Assembly (NCBI RefSeq): GCF_001275675.1 | Contig: NZ_LITM01000006.1 | Coordinates: 180,382-229,789, forward strand | DNA: 49,408 bases | DNA from: Lysinibacillus sp. FJAT-14745 | GTDB lineage: Bacteria; Bacillota; Bacilli; Bacillales_A; Planococcaceae | Direction: 5' to 3' | Part shown: positions 9,113 to 18,512 of the stretch, in pieces | Position numbering within the stretch: the stretch's first letter is position 1 | Layout: every line of letters starts with the position of its first letter | Notes under the pieces: generated by a model | Database searches by the model: none | Told to the model about the DNA's origin: nothing | Seen by the model: the letters and a program-made list of their open reading frames with translations, nothing else | Position numbers and translations under genes: made by a program

Positions 9113-9149
9113 AAACCTTTACTCTTCGTCTAGAGTAAAGGTTTTTCTT
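9113..9149 (+). terminator. Riboswitch-linked terminator upstream of cbiW
   Basis: A perfect 13-bp stem (AAACCTTTACTCT, 9113-9125, pairing with 9132-9144) with a 6-base loop is followed by a T-rich tail. Its position between the aptamer and the first gene makes it the probable expression platform. Confidence 0.88.
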
Positions 9150-9180
9150 TTTCTTAAAAGTAAATGAGGGGAGAACAACT

Positions 9181-9552
9181 ATGACAACTTGGAATTTAGA
9201 GGGGATGAAAACACATCTTTTTATTTGCAATGGTAGTAGCTGTATGAAAAAAGATGCTGAAGATATTACACAGGCAATTCGAGATGAAATACAGTTGCTA
9301 GCGCTTGATCAGGAAATACATACAACAAGGACCCGCTGTAATGGTAGGTGTAAGGATGCTTGTGTTGTCATTGCTTATCCTCAGGGGAATTGGTACCGTG
9401 TGCCGACAACGGAGCATGCGAAGGCACTCGTACAAGATTTAAATCATGAAGCGTTACATAATGAGCATGTTTTTACATTGCGTGAAGGTTCGCTACAGCG
9501 TACAGCACAAACAACGGCCATTAAAGGCATTGAAAAGGTGAAAGAGGGGTAA
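9181..9552 (+). CDS. cbiW: CbiW, thioredoxin-like [2Fe-2S] ferredoxin
   Basis: This 123-residue protein is the first gene of the operon. Four Cys spaced as in thioredoxin-fold ferredoxins (Cys16 and Cys21 in ICNGSSC; Cys53 and Cys57 in RCNGRCKDAC) predict a [2Fe-2S] cluster. In Bacillus megaterium the homologous cobI operon also begins with cbiW followed by cbiH60, and the order here matches. It may donate electrons to CbiH60 or to corrin cobalt; that role is an inference. The start is supported by GAGGGGAG nine bases upstream. It is four bases from cbiH60. Confidence 0.88.
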   Translation: MTTWNLEGMKTHLFICNGSSCMKKDAEDITQAIRDEIQLLALDQEIHTTRTRCNGRCKDACVVIAYPQGNWYRVPTTEHAKALVQDLNHEALHNEHVFTLREGSLQRTAQTTAIKGIEKVKEG

Positions 9553-9556
9553 CAAG

Positions 9557-11227
9557 ATGGCGCAAAAGGGTAAGATTTTCGTAGTTGGCTTTGGCCCTGG
9601 AGACTTTAAACATATTACGACTCGTGCTGTGGAGGCACTACAACAAAGTGATATGATCATAGGCTATAAAACTTATGTTGAACTAATTCAGGATTTAGTT
9701 AGTGCAAAGTCGATTATTAGTACTGGTATGACAGAGGAAGTTTCACGTGCACAGGAAGCGGTGCGTCAAGCAGAGGCTGGAAGTATCGTATCGGTTATTT
9801 CCAGCGGTGATGCCGGGGTTTATGGAATGGCAGGATTAGTGTATGAGGTATTAATCGAGCTAGGCTGGACGGAAGCAACTGGTATCGAGGTTGAAATTGT
9901 TCCAGGTATTTCTGCAATTAATTCGTGTGCAAGTTTACTAGGTGCTCCCATTATGCATGACGCCTGTACGATTAGTTTAAGTGACCACTTAACACCTTGG
10001 AATTTAATTGCAAAACGAGTAGAAGCAGCAGCGATGGCAGATTTTGTTATTGCTCTTTATAACCCAAAAAGTGGACGTCGTACGAGACAAATCGTTGAGG
10101 CACAACGAATTTTATTAGAATATCGTTCACCAGATACGCCGGTTGGACTAGTAAAAAGCGCGTATCGTGACCGTCAGGAAATTACGATGACTACTCTAGC
10201 AGAAATGCTTGAACATGATATCGGCATGTTAACGACAGTTATTATCGGGAATTCAACAACATTCTTTTATGACAATAAAATGATTACGCCACGTGGCTAT
10301 CAGCGTAAATATACACTTGGTGAAGAAAAACAACCGTTACGACCACATCAACGACTTAAGGAAGAAAATGAACCGTGGGCAATGAATCAAGAAACAGGAG
10401 CGGCGCGTAATGATTTTGCGACCGATCCTAATGCCAATCGTATTAAGCCCAGTTTAGCCATAACACCAGAACCAAAGCCTAAAAAATCATCACTGGAAAT
10501 GGCGACAGCTGCTCTTGCAATGGTGAAGGGAACGAGCGCTGTGAAGGTATCACCTAAGCGTGTTCAACAAAAAATCGAATCCATTTTTGAATTAGCGGTT
10601 AGTCCTGGAGTTGCCAATAAGTTTTTTACTCCTCAACAAATGATGACGTTAGCTGAGGTAGTTGGCGAGGAAGGGACGATGGAGTATACACCAGACCATC
10701 AAATTCATTTGAAAATTCCAACGTCTGATCCTGAAGAGATTACCGCTAAGCTTCGTGAAGTTGGCTTTTTACTAGCACCCCTTGGTGACGTGCTATCGTT
10801 AAAGGCTTGTGACTTCTGTTATGGAGAAAAATACGATTCGATTCCATATGCAGAAGAGATTCAAGAAAAGCTAGGTGGTATGTCGTTACCGAAAACATTA
10901 AATATTGGCTTTAATGGCTGCGGTATGGCGTGTTATCGAGCAGTATTCGATGATATTGGCATTGTGTATCGTAAAAGTAAATTTGATGTTTTTATTGGTG
11001 CCAAGCCGGTTGGTCGTACAGCACATGCAGCCCAGCCAGTTGTTGAGGGCTTAGAGCCTGAACAGCTCATACCACTTATCACCGACATTATCGAAGAATA
11101 TAAAGCAAATGCACATCCTAATGAACGTTTGTTTAAATACTTCAAGCGTGTGAAAAAGATATTACATTTTACGTATCAGGATATGTCTTCAAAAATAAAA
11201 GTAGAGCCAGCTCCATGCGGCGACTAG
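9557..11227 (+). CDS. cbiH60: CbiH60, cobalt-factor III C17-methyltransferase with Fe-S C-terminal domain
   Basis: A 556-residue enzyme for C17 methylation and ring contraction of cobalt-factor III to cobalt-precorrin-4. Residues 1-245 are a corrin SAM-methyltransferase domain (VGFGPGDFKHIT, SSGDAGVYGMAG, VPGISAINSCASLLG, NPKSGRRTRQ). After a linker (about 255-330), the C-terminal part resembles the sulfite/nitrite reductase ferredoxin-like and Fe-S region, with Cys418 and Cys421 (ACDFC) and Cys455 and Cys459 (NGCGMAC) as probable [4Fe-4S] ligands. The long two-domain form is the one known from Bacillus megaterium, unlike the roughly 240-residue enteric CbiH. Confidence 0.94.
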   Translation: MAQKGKIFVVGFGPGDFKHITTRAVEALQQSDMIIGYKTYVELIQDLVSAKSIISTGMTEEVSRAQEAVRQAEAGSIVSVISSGDAGVYGMAGLVYEVLIELGWTEATGIEVEIVPGISAINSCASLLGAPIMHDACTISLSDHLTPWNLIAKRVEAAAMADFVIALYNPKSGRRTRQIVEAQRILLEYRSPDTPVGLVKSAYRDRQEITMTTLAEMLEHDIGMLTTVIIGNSTTFFYDNKMITPRGYQRKYTLGEEKQPLRPHQRLKEENEPWAMNQETGAARNDFATDPNANRIKPSLAITPEPKPKKSSLEMATAALAMVKGTSAVKVSPKRVQQKIESIFELAVSPGVANKFFTPQQMMTLAEVVGEEGTMEYTPDHQIHLKIPTSDPEEITAKLREVGFLLAPLGDVLSLKACDFCYGEKYDSIPYAEEIQEKLGGMSLPKTLNIGFNGCGMACYRAVFDDIGIVYRKSKFDVFIGAKPVGRTAHAAQPVVEGLEPEQLIPLITDIIEEYKANAHPNERLFKYFKRVKKILHFTYQDMSSKIKVEPAPCGD

Positions 11228-11241
11228 TGAGGGGTAATGAG

Positions 11242-12162
11242 ATGAAAGCAGTTTTATTTGTCGGCCACGGGAGCCGTTTAGCAGCAGGAAATGATGAGGT
11301 ACGTACGTTTATCGAGCAAATGACACCTCGCATTGATGATAGCTTTTTAGTAGAAACTTGTTTTTTAGAGTTCGCTTCACCAAACATTGAAGAAGGTATT
11401 ACGAACTGTGTGAAGAAGGGTGCTACAGAGGTGCATGTAATTCCGATTATTCTTCTTCATGCTGGACATTCCAAACTACATATTCCAGCAGAAATCGAAC
11501 ATGCACGTGAGCATTATCCAAATATAACGTTCACATACGGTCAAACAATCGGAATCCACGAAGAAATATTTGCTATTTTAGAAGACCGTTTAAAAGAAAT
11601 CGGCTTTAATGCTGAAGAAGAACATCAGGATACTGCCATTTTATTAATTGCACGAGGCGGCAGTGACCCATATGCAAATGGTGATTTTTATAAAATAACA
11701 CGTCTATTATGGGAAAAACTCCCGGTCAAGTATGTGGAAAGCGCTTTTATGGGTGTCACAGATCCACGTGTTGAAGAAGGAATTGAACGTTGTGTGAAGC
11801 TTGGTGCTAAAAAAATCATTATGCTACCGTACTTTTTATTCACAGGTATCCTAATGGAACGTATGAATGGCATGTGCAAGCAATTTAACGAAAAATATGC
11901 TGACTGTGATATTCAAATTGCTAATTATTTTGGCTATCATGAGCGTTTACAAAATGTGCTATTAGAGCGTATTGAGCAAGCTGTAAATGGTACATCAACA
12001 GGTATGCAAGATCTAGAAAATTATCGTGCTTATGCGGCAGTGCATGGACATGCGCATCATCATCACCACCATGAACACGATCATGACCATGACCACCATC
12101 ACCACGAGCATGATCACGACCATGACCATCATCACCACCATGAAGAGGAGCCAGTGAAATGA
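11242..12162 (+). CDS. cbiX: CbiX, sirohydrochlorin cobaltochelatase with His-rich tail
   Basis: Inserts cobalt into sirohydrochlorin. There are two chelatase-like halves: the first starts VLFVGHGSRLA (catalytic-type His9), the second ILLIARGGSDPYANGDFY (about 130). After residue 265 comes a tail of about 35 residues almost entirely His, Asp and Glu (HGHAHHHHHHEHDHDHD and similar), likely a metal store or delivery segment. The MXCXXC Fe-S motif reported in Bacillus megaterium CbiX is not present. I chose the ATG at 11242 over an ATG nine codons upstream, because the upstream one overlaps cbiH60 and lacks a binding site, whereas GAGGGGTAATGAG precedes 11242. It overlaps cbiJ by four bases. Confidence 0.94.
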   Translation: MKAVLFVGHGSRLAAGNDEVRTFIEQMTPRIDDSFLVETCFLEFASPNIEEGITNCVKKGATEVHVIPIILLHAGHSKLHIPAEIEHAREHYPNITFTYGQTIGIHEEIFAILEDRLKEIGFNAEEEHQDTAILLIARGGSDPYANGDFYKITRLLWEKLPVKYVESAFMGVTDPRVEEGIERCVKLGAKKIIMLPYFLFTGILMERMNGMCKQFNEKYADCDIQIANYFGYHERLQNVLLERIEQAVNGTSTGMQDLENYRAYAAVHGHAHHHHHHEHDHDHDHHHHEHDHDHDHHHHHEEEPVK

Positions 12163-12920
12163 TTTTCATGTTAGCAGGGACGAGCGATGCTAGGAGTCTA
12201 GCACTTGAATTACAGTCAGCAGGTTATGCTGTGACAGCTACGGTCGTTACTGAATCAGCCGCTTCAAGCCTTGCAGAAGTCGGTCTTCCTCATTTAATCG
12301 GTCGTTTAACAGCAGAGGAAATGGCGACGATTATCACAGAGCAAGGATACCGTTTAGTTGTAGATGCCTCTCATCCATTTGCTGAAGAAGCTTCAAAAAA
12401 TGCCATGGCAGCAGCTGAGCAAGCGAATGTTCCGTATATACGCTATGAACGTGCACATGAGCATTATGCCCATCCACTAATTACGGTTGTGAAGGATTAT
12501 GAGGAGGCTGCCCATTTAGCAGCGGAAAAACGTGGTGTCATTATGCTAACGACGGGCAGTAAAACACTTGCAACCTTTACAAAGGTGTTACATGGCTTAG
12601 AACATACACGAGTGATTGCACGTATGCTACCTCGACTCGATAATATGGAAAAATGTGAAGCACTTGGTGTGGCACAAAGAGATATTGTTGCCATACAGGG
12701 CCCTTTTTCTAAGGAATTAAACGAAGCACTCTTTCGTCAATATGATGTGACATTGATGATAACGAAAGAAAGCGGCAAGGTTGGCTCGGTGGATGAAAAG
12801 CTAGAGGCTGCCCTCGCATGTGGCATTGAAACGATTTTAATCGCAAGACCAAATATAAAATACGGACAGCAATATTCTACATTTGAAGATGTATTACAAG
12901 CTGTACAAAACACACTTTAG
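12159..12920 (+). CDS. cbiJ: CbiJ, cobalt-precorrin-6A reductase
   Basis: A 253-residue enzyme reducing cobalt-precorrin-6A to 6B with a nicotinamide cofactor. Family features are the N-terminal MLAGTSDARSLALEL, VVDASHPFAEEASKNA (about 69-84), YIRYERA, and MLTTGSKTLATF near 130. The ATG overlaps the cbiX stop (ATGA), indicating coupled translation. Confidence 0.93.
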   Translation: MIFMLAGTSDARSLALELQSAGYAVTATVVTESAASSLAEVGLPHLIGRLTAEEMATIITEQGYRLVVDASHPFAEEASKNAMAAAEQANVPYIRYERAHEHYAHPLITVVKDYEEAAHLAAEKRGVIMLTTGSKTLATFTKVLHGLEHTRVIARMLPRLDNMEKCEALGVAQRDIVAIQGPFSKELNEALFRQYDVTLMITKESGKVGSVDEKLEAALACGIETILIARPNIKYGQQYSTFEDVLQAVQNTL

Positions 12921-12932
12921 GAGGCAATACAA

Positions 12933-13592
12933 ATGGACTTTAAAACAGATTTCAAACCATTAACAGTAGACCCAGATAAAATTTACGATTACAGTTTTTC
13001 AATTATTGCAGAGGAAATGGGCGAGCATAATTTCTCAGAGGATGAGTGGAAAGTTGTACGTCGCATCATTCACGCGTCTGCAGACTTTGAATTAGGACGT
13101 AGCGTTATTATTACACCAGGAGCACTTGAGGCAGGTATTAAATCAATCCTTGCTGGTCGCCATGTCATTGCAGATGTGCAAATGATTGAAAGTGGTTCAG
13201 GGAAAAAACGATTCCAAAAGCATGGTGGCGATTTACACTGTTATATTGCAGATGAAGACGTATCGATTGAGGCGAAAAAACAAAACACAACGCGTGCGAT
13301 TATCTCCATGCAAAAGGCAGCTAAATTACACGAAGGTGGCATTTATGCAATCGGTAATGCACCGACAGCATTGCTTGAATTAATTCGTTTAATTAAAGAA
13401 GGCTTAGCGAAACCAGATTTAATTATCGGTATGCCAGTCGGTTTCGTTTCAGCTGCTGAATCGAAGGAAGAGTTATTAAAACTAGAAGGTATTCCGTATA
13501 TTACAAATGTTGGTCGTAAAGGCGGTAGTACAGTGACGGTTGCCGCATTGAATGCTGTCTCACTTTTAGCGGATGAACAGGCGAAAAAATAA
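12933..13592 (+). CDS. cbiC: CbiC, cobalt-precorrin-8 methylmutase
   Basis: A 219-residue enzyme moving a methyl group from C11 to C12 to give cobyrinic acid. The catalytic-type His47 sits in VVRRIIHASADFE. Other conserved stretches are PGALEAGIKSILAG, IGNAPTALLELIRLI, and IGMPVGFVSAAESKEEL. AGGAGG lies eight bases before the ATG, and the stop overlaps the cbiD start by one base (TAATG). Confidence 0.95.
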   Translation: MDFKTDFKPLTVDPDKIYDYSFSIIAEEMGEHNFSEDEWKVVRRIIHASADFELGRSVIITPGALEAGIKSILAGRHVIADVQMIESGSGKKRFQKHGGDLHCYIADEDVSIEAKKQNTTRAIISMQKAAKLHEGGIYAIGNAPTALLELIRLIKEGLAKPDLIIGMPVGFVSAAESKEELLKLEGIPYITNVGRKGGSTVTVAALNAVSLLADEQAKK

Positions 13593-14725
13593 TGGAGCGG
13601 AAGCCTAAAAAGGATCCTAAGGACATGCGTCACGGTTATACAACAGGATCCTGTGCGACTGCAGTAACAAAGGCTGCATTACTTGCTTTAATTACAAATG
13701 AAGAGCAAGAGACTAGTACCATTCATTTGCCGATTGGGCGAGATGCGACCTTTACGATAGAAAAATGTACATTTCAGCAGGATGCTGTCAGCTGTGAAAC
13801 GATTAAAGATGCTGGTGATGACCCAGATGCAACACATAAAGCACTCATTATCGGCACAGTAAGCTGGTCGGATATACCAGGTATTCATTTGGACGGCGGA
13901 ATTGGTGTCGGGCGTGTAACAAAGCCCGGCTTACCAGTACCTGTCGGAGAAGCAGCCATCAATCCAGTACCACGGAAGATGATTCATAGTACTGTACAAG
14001 GCGTACTTGATGAATTTCAAATTAAACGAGGCGTTAACGTAGTTATTTCCGTCCCTAAAGGTGAGGAAATTGCTAAAAAAACGTTAAATGGAAGACTTGG
14101 TATTATTGGAGGCATCTCCATTTTAGGCACAAGGGGAACCGTCGTGCCTTTTTCAAGTTCCGCTTATATGGCTAGTATTGTCCAAGCGATTAGTGTTGCA
14201 AAAGAGGCTGGTTGTGAGCATTTAGTCGTTACGACAGGTGGCCGCAGTGAAAAGTATGCGATGGCACAGTACCCTCATTTGCCAGAGGAAGCGTTTATAG
14301 AAATGGGCGATTTTGTAGGCTTTACATTAAAGCATTGTAAACGACTAGGTATGAAGCAAGTATCACTTGTCGGTATGATGGGGAAATTCTCGAAGGTGGC
14401 ACAAGGTGTCATGATGGTGCACTCCAAAAGTGCGCCTATTGATTTTAACTTTTTAGCGCAATTAGCAGTGGATATAGGTGCAGATGAAGAAACCGTTACG
14501 AACGTACGAGAGGCAAACACTGCTTCACAGGTCGGAGAAATTATGGCAGAAAAGGGCTATGATGCATTCTTTAACCACTTATGTGAAGCTTGCTGTTATT
14601 CATCATTACATCACATTAAGAGCGGTTTAACGCTTTCCACATCGATTTATTCGATGCAGGGACAATTATTAGGAAGGGCTGATGACATTGCATCGATCGA
14701 TGAAATTGATTGGGATCGGGGATAA
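13592..14725 (+). CDS. cbiD: CbiD, cobalt-precorrin-5B C1-methyltransferase
   Basis: A 377-residue SAM-dependent enzyme of the anaerobic pathway, structurally unlike the other corrin methyltransferases. The defining motif [11 protein letters not shown] is at residues 14-24. Also present are [33 protein letters not shown] in part, and STSSAY-like [14 protein letters not shown]. Length is normal for the family. The end overlaps the start of cbiET by 26 or 44 bases depending on the start used there. Confidence 0.95.
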   Translation: MERKPKKDPKDMRHGYTTGSCATAVTKAALLALITNEEQETSTIHLPIGRDATFTIEKCTFQQDAVSCETIKDAGDDPDATHKALIIGTVSWSDIPGIHLDGGIGVGRVTKPGLPVPVGEAAINPVPRKMIHSTVQGVLDEFQIKRGVNVVISVPKGEEIAKKTLNGRLGIIGGISILGTRGTVVPFSSSAYMASIVQAISVAKEAGCEHLVVTTGGRSEKYAMAQYPHLPEEAFIEMGDFVGFTLKHCKRLGMKQVSLVGMMGKFSKVAQGVMMVHSKSAPIDFNFLAQLAVDIGADEETVTNVREANTASQVGEIMAEKGYDAFFNHLCEACCYSSLHHIKSGLTLSTSIYSMQGQLLGRADDIASIDEIDWDRG

Positions 14726-15902
14726 CGGACTAGAAAGCTTGCTACCGCAATATGTACAGTGGATTGAAGACTGTGAGGTGCTTGTTGGTGGAGAGCGTGT
14801 TCTAGAATTTTTCCCGAACTTTACGGGTGAAAAAGTTTTGATTAAAGGTGGTCTTACAGCACTAGTTGAAAGATTATCTGCAGAAACAAGAAATACTGTT
14901 ATCCTAGCGTCAGGTGATCCATTATTTTATGGAATTGGTGGTTATTTAGCGAAAAAGCTAGACATTGACGTTTATCCATATATGAGCTCAGTACAGCTTG
15001 CTTTTTCAAAGATGGGGGAAAGCTGGCAGGATGCTTATGTCACAAGCATTCATGGGCGCTCCATGAAAGGCTTAGCACAACGAATTGATGGTAAAAAGAA
15101 AGTGGCATTGCTAACAGATGCAGAGAATAACCCAAATGCGCTAGCAAGTTATTTAAAGCATTTTGGTATGACAGAATACCGTGCATTTGTGGCAGAAAAT
15201 TTACAGGGTACAAATGAAAAATACGGCTGGTATTCACTTGATGAATTAGAAATGGCTGATTTTTCTCCGTTAAATGTTGTCATTCTACAGCAAACTTCAG
15301 TACCGAAACGCTATGCACTCGGTATCGCTGATGAAGAATTCTCACAGCGTAAGCCAGACAAAGGGCTAATTACGAAAAAAGAAATTCGTGTTTTAAGTTT
15401 ACAAGCGATGCAGCTACAAAAGGATAGCACGATTTGGGACGTTGGTACATGTACGGGTTCGATGGCCATTGAGGCCGGCAAGCTTGCGCCTGAAGGTCAA
15501 ATATTTGCAGTGGAGAAAAATGCTCCTGATTTAGAAAATTGTCTGCAAAATCAGCAAAAGTTCCGTGTAGATATTACAGCTATTCATAGTAAAGCGCCAG
15601 CAGGACTTGAAAACTTCCCTGATCCGGATGCGATTTTTATCGGCGGAACAGGAGGAGAAATGGTAGAGCTATTACAATTATGCTGTACACGCTTAAAGCC
15701 GAATGGTCGTATTGTCTTGAATGCTGCAACAATTGAAAATTTATATAAGGCAGTCGAAGCGTTTAAGTCTTGTGGCTTTGCTGTAGACATATTACAGGCA
15801 CAGCTTGCGCGCAGTAAACCAATATTAGATATGACACGTTTTGTCCCATTAAATCCGATTTACATTATTTCTGCACATCGAAAGGAAGAAAATCATGAGT
15901 AA
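14682..15902 (+). CDS. cbiET: CbiET, fused cobalt-precorrin-7 C5- and precorrin-6B C15-methyltransferase (decarboxylating)
   Basis: A bifunctional fusion of 406 residues. Residues 1-200 are CbiE ([27 protein letters not shown]), methylating C5. Residues about 210-400 are CbiT ([20 protein letters not shown], the SAM loop, then VEKN), methylating C15 and removing the C12 acetate carboxyl. The start is ambiguous: ATG 14682 has AGGAAGG at good spacing but adds six residues; ATG 14700 gives the usual [11 protein letters not shown]-terminus with no nearby binding site. Both overlap cbiD. It overlaps cbiL by eight bases. Confidence 0.93.
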   Translation: MTLHRSMKLIGIGDNGLESLLPQYVQWIEDCEVLVGGERVLEFFPNFTGEKVLIKGGLTALVERLSAETRNTVILASGDPLFYGIGGYLAKKLDIDVYPYMSSVQLAFSKMGESWQDAYVTSIHGRSMKGLAQRIDGKKKVALLTDAENNPNALASYLKHFGMTEYRAFVAENLQGTNEKYGWYSLDELEMADFSPLNVVILQQTSVPKRYALGIADEEFSQRKPDKGLITKKEIRVLSLQAMQLQKDSTIWDVGTCTGSMAIEAGKLAPEGQIFAVEKNAPDLENCLQNQQKFRVDITAIHSKAPAGLENFPDPDAIFIGGTGGEMVELLQLCCTRLKPNGRIVLNAATIENLYKAVEAFKSCGFAVDILQAQLARSKPILDMTRFVPLNPIYIISAHRKEENHE

Positions 15903-16602
15903 TCTTGGTATTTTATATGGCTTGGGCGTAGGTCCTGGCGATCCAGAGTTAATTACAGTTAAGGCATTCCGCATCATTCAGGAATCGCCTGTTATTGCCT
16001 ATCCGAAAAAACTAAAAGGCAGTAAAAGCTATGCCCATCGTATCGTAGATGTCTACATTAACCCAGAAGAAAAGGATATGCTTGGCCTAGTATTTCCAAT
16101 GACAAAAGATGAGGCTGTATTAGAACGCGAATGGACGAAATCAGTGGAACTTGTCTATGAAAAATTAAAAGAAGGTAAGGACGTCGCATTCGTAACAGAA
16201 GGTGACCCATTATTATATAGTACGTTCATTCATATGATGAAGCTTATGCAGGACATGCACCCTGACGTTGAAATTCAAACAGTTCCTGGTATTTCTTCGT
16301 TCAATGGTTCAGCATCCCGACTTGGCATTGCGCTAGCAGATGGCGATGATCGTGTTGCGATCGTCCCTGCCCATGATGACTATGATGCAATGCGTGAAGC
16401 GATTGAAAGTCACGATGCAGTGGTGTTCATAAAAGTAGCGAAGGTTATTGATTTAATGCTTGAGGTGCTACGTGATTTAGATTTACTTGATAAGGCATCA
16501 GTCGTAACAAAGGTAACGTCAGACGAGGAAATTATTTGGGATGTACAAGAGCTAGACGGTGTCGATTTAGAATATTTAACGTTAATGGTGGTGCGTAAAT
16601 AA
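15895..16602 (+). CDS. cbiL: CbiL, cobalt-factor II C20-methyltransferase
   Basis: A 235-residue SAM-dependent methyltransferase catalysing the first methylation after cobalt insertion. Typical tetrapyrrole methyltransferase motifs are [16 protein letters not shown] (N-terminal), [14 protein letters not shown] (about 100), and [15 protein letters not shown]. It overlaps cbiET by eight bases and cbiF by one. Confidence 0.94.
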   Translation: MSNLGILYGLGVGPGDPELITVKAFRIIQESPVIAYPKKLKGSKSYAHRIVDVYINPEEKDMLGLVFPMTKDEAVLEREWTKSVELVYEKLKEGKDVAFVTEGDPLLYSTFIHMMKLMQDMHPDVEIQTVPGISSFNGSASRLGIALADGDDRVAIVPAHDDYDAMREAIESHDAVVFIKVAKVIDLMLEVLRDLDLLDKASVVTKVTSDEEIIWDVQELDGVDLEYLTLMVVRK

Positions 16603-17387
16603 TGAAGAAAATATATATTGTCGGTGCTGGTCCTGGTGATCCAGATTTAATTACAGTTAAAGGTTTACATATGCTACAAACAGCAGACGTTGTAATGTAT
16701 ACAGATTCTTTAGTGAGTGAGGACCTTATTGCAAAGGCAAAACCAGATGCAGAGGTTATTCGTACAGCAGGTATGCATTTAGAGGAAATGGTAGCGGTCA
16801 TGGTAGATCGTGTCAACGCGGGTAAAGTAGTAGCTCGTATGCATACAGGAGACCCTGCGATGTACGGAGCCATCATGGAGCAGGTGGCCCTATTAAAAAA
16901 AGAAGGCATTGGCTACGAGGTTATTCCTGGTGTTAGCTCTGTCTTCGCTTCTGCTGCGGCAATCGGAGCAGAATTAACAATTCCTGACTTAACACAAACA
17001 CTTATTTTAACGCGTGCCGAAGGACGTACACCTGTACCAGAATTTGAAAAGCTACGTGATTTAGCGAGTCATCATTGTACAATTGCCTTATTCTTGAGCG
17101 CAACGCTAACAAAGAAAATAGTAAAAGAATTACAGAATGCTGGCTGGTCTGATGATACACCAGTAGCTGTTATTCAACGAGCTTCTTGGCCAGATCAAAA
17201 AATCGTACGTACAACATTAATTGAACTGGATGAAGCAATGCGTGTGAATGGTATTCGTAAGCATGCGATGATTTTAGCTGGCTGGGCATTAGATCCGACT
17301 ATTCATGATAAAGATCAATATCGTTCGAAATTATATGATGCTACCTTTACACATGGCTTTAGAAAAGGCGTGAAGACAAGTGATTGA
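16602..17387 (+). CDS. cbiF: CbiF, cobalt-precorrin-4 C11-methyltransferase
   Basis: A 261-residue SAM-dependent enzyme. Motifs are IVGAGPGDPDLITVKG (4-19), ARMHTGDPAMYGAIMEQ (about 86-102), IPGVSSVFASAAAIGAELT, and LTRAEGRTPVPEFEKL, the last typical of CbiF/CobM rather than other paralogues. The ATG overlaps the cbiL stop (TAATG); the end overlaps cbiG by eight bases. Confidence 0.95.
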   Translation: MKKIYIVGAGPGDPDLITVKGLHMLQTADVVMYTDSLVSEDLIAKAKPDAEVIRTAGMHLEEMVAVMVDRVNAGKVVARMHTGDPAMYGAIMEQVALLKKEGIGYEVIPGVSSVFASAAAIGAELTIPDLTQTLILTRAEGRTPVPEFEKLRDLASHHCTIALFLSATLTKKIVKELQNAGWSDDTPVAVIQRASWPDQKIVRTTLIELDEAMRVNGIRKHAMILAGWALDPTIHDKDQYRSKLYDATFTHGFRKGVKTSD

Positions 17388-18501
17388 GTTACAAGAGGGT
17401 GTATTACCAGAGGTTGACCAACGAAATCCTTATGCGGTTGTAGCCATTACAAAGCACGGTGTTCAAATCGGACGTCGCTTGCAGCATACTTTTGCTGCGA
17501 GCGATTTATATTACATGAGTAAATTTGAACAGGGTGATGAAGCAGAAAAGCATATTCAAATGTTTACAGGTACTGTGCGCTTACTGCTGCCTACTCTTTT
17601 TAAGCAATATAAAGGCTTAATTTTAATCATTTCACTAGGTGCAGTTGTACGCATGATAGCACCGATTTTAAAGGATAAAAAGACGGACCCAGGCGTAGTT
17701 GTCATTGACGACCGTGGAGAAAACGTGATTAGCGTGTTATCGGGACATTTAGGTGGCGCGAATGAACTGACACATGAAGTAGCTGCAGCACTTGGAGCAA
17801 ATCCAATTATTACGACAGCCTCAGATGTACAAAAGACCATTCCTGTTGATTTATTTGGTGCCCGTTTTGGCTGGGTATGGGATAGTGCCGATAAACTGAC
17901 ACCTGTCAGTGCCTCGGTTGTCAACGAGGAGCACGTTGCAATCGTGCAGGAAACGGGGGAACTTGACTGGTGGATGCGTGATACAGCTATGCCGGAGCAA
18001 ATTAAAATGTATCCTTCAACTTATGCTGCAATTGAAGCAAAACCACACGCGACATTGCTAATTACTGATCGCATCATTGATCCAGAAGAAGAAGTACTTC
18101 TTGAAAATGGTGTTATTTATCGACCAAAATCGGTCGTGCTTGGCATGGGCTGTAATCGTGGGACATCAGTGGAAGAAATTGAGCAAGTCATTGATGAAAC
18201 CCTTGCAGAGCTGAAGCTTTCGAAAAAAAGTGTGAAAGCGCTATGTACGATTGATTTAAAGAAGGATGAGCAATGCTTCCTAGAAATAACAAAGAAATAC
18301 GATTGGGAGTTTGTAACATATTCACCGGCGGAATTAAATGAAATTGATTTCCCATCCCCTTCGGAAACTGTTTTTAAATATACAGGAGCATACGGGGTGA
18401 GTGAGCCTGCAGCAATGCGTTATGCGCAGGTGAAGTCGCTTGTGCTAGAAAAGAAAAAATCGGGCAATGCTACAATCTCTGTTGCTAGATTAACATTTTA
18501 A
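17380..18501 (+). CDS. cbiG: CbiG, cobalt-precorrin-5A hydrolase
   Basis: A 373-residue enzyme opening the delta-lactone of cobalt-precorrin-5A with loss of acetaldehyde. The N-terminal domain includes AVVAITKHGVQIGRRL and LIISLGAVVRMIAPIL, then VVIDDRGENVISVLSGHLGG in part (about 105-125). The C-terminal domain begins SVVLGMGCNRGTSVEEIEQ (about 250). The start is GTG, overlapping the cbiF end by eight bases. Confidence 0.94.
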   Translation: MIELQEGVLPEVDQRNPYAVVAITKHGVQIGRRLQHTFAASDLYYMSKFEQGDEAEKHIQMFTGTVRLLLPTLFKQYKGLILIISLGAVVRMIAPILKDKKTDPGVVVIDDRGENVISVLSGHLGGANELTHEVAAALGANPIITTASDVQKTIPVDLFGARFGWVWDSADKLTPVSASVVNEEHVAIVQETGELDWWMRDTAMPEQIKMYPSTYAAIEAKPHATLLITDRIIDPEEEVLLENGVIYRPKSVVLGMGCNRGTSVEEIEQVIDETLAELKLSKKSVKALCTIDLKKDEQCFLEITKKYDWEFVTYSPAELNEIDFPSPSETVFKYTGAYGVSEPAAMRYAQVKSLVLEKKKSGNATISVARLTF

Positions 18502-18512
18502 GGAGGAAGCCT

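Noticed and set aside
11921..12169. Minus-strand frame rich in His, Gly and Asp
   Set aside because: It is the antisense shadow of the His/Asp-rich tail of cbiX.
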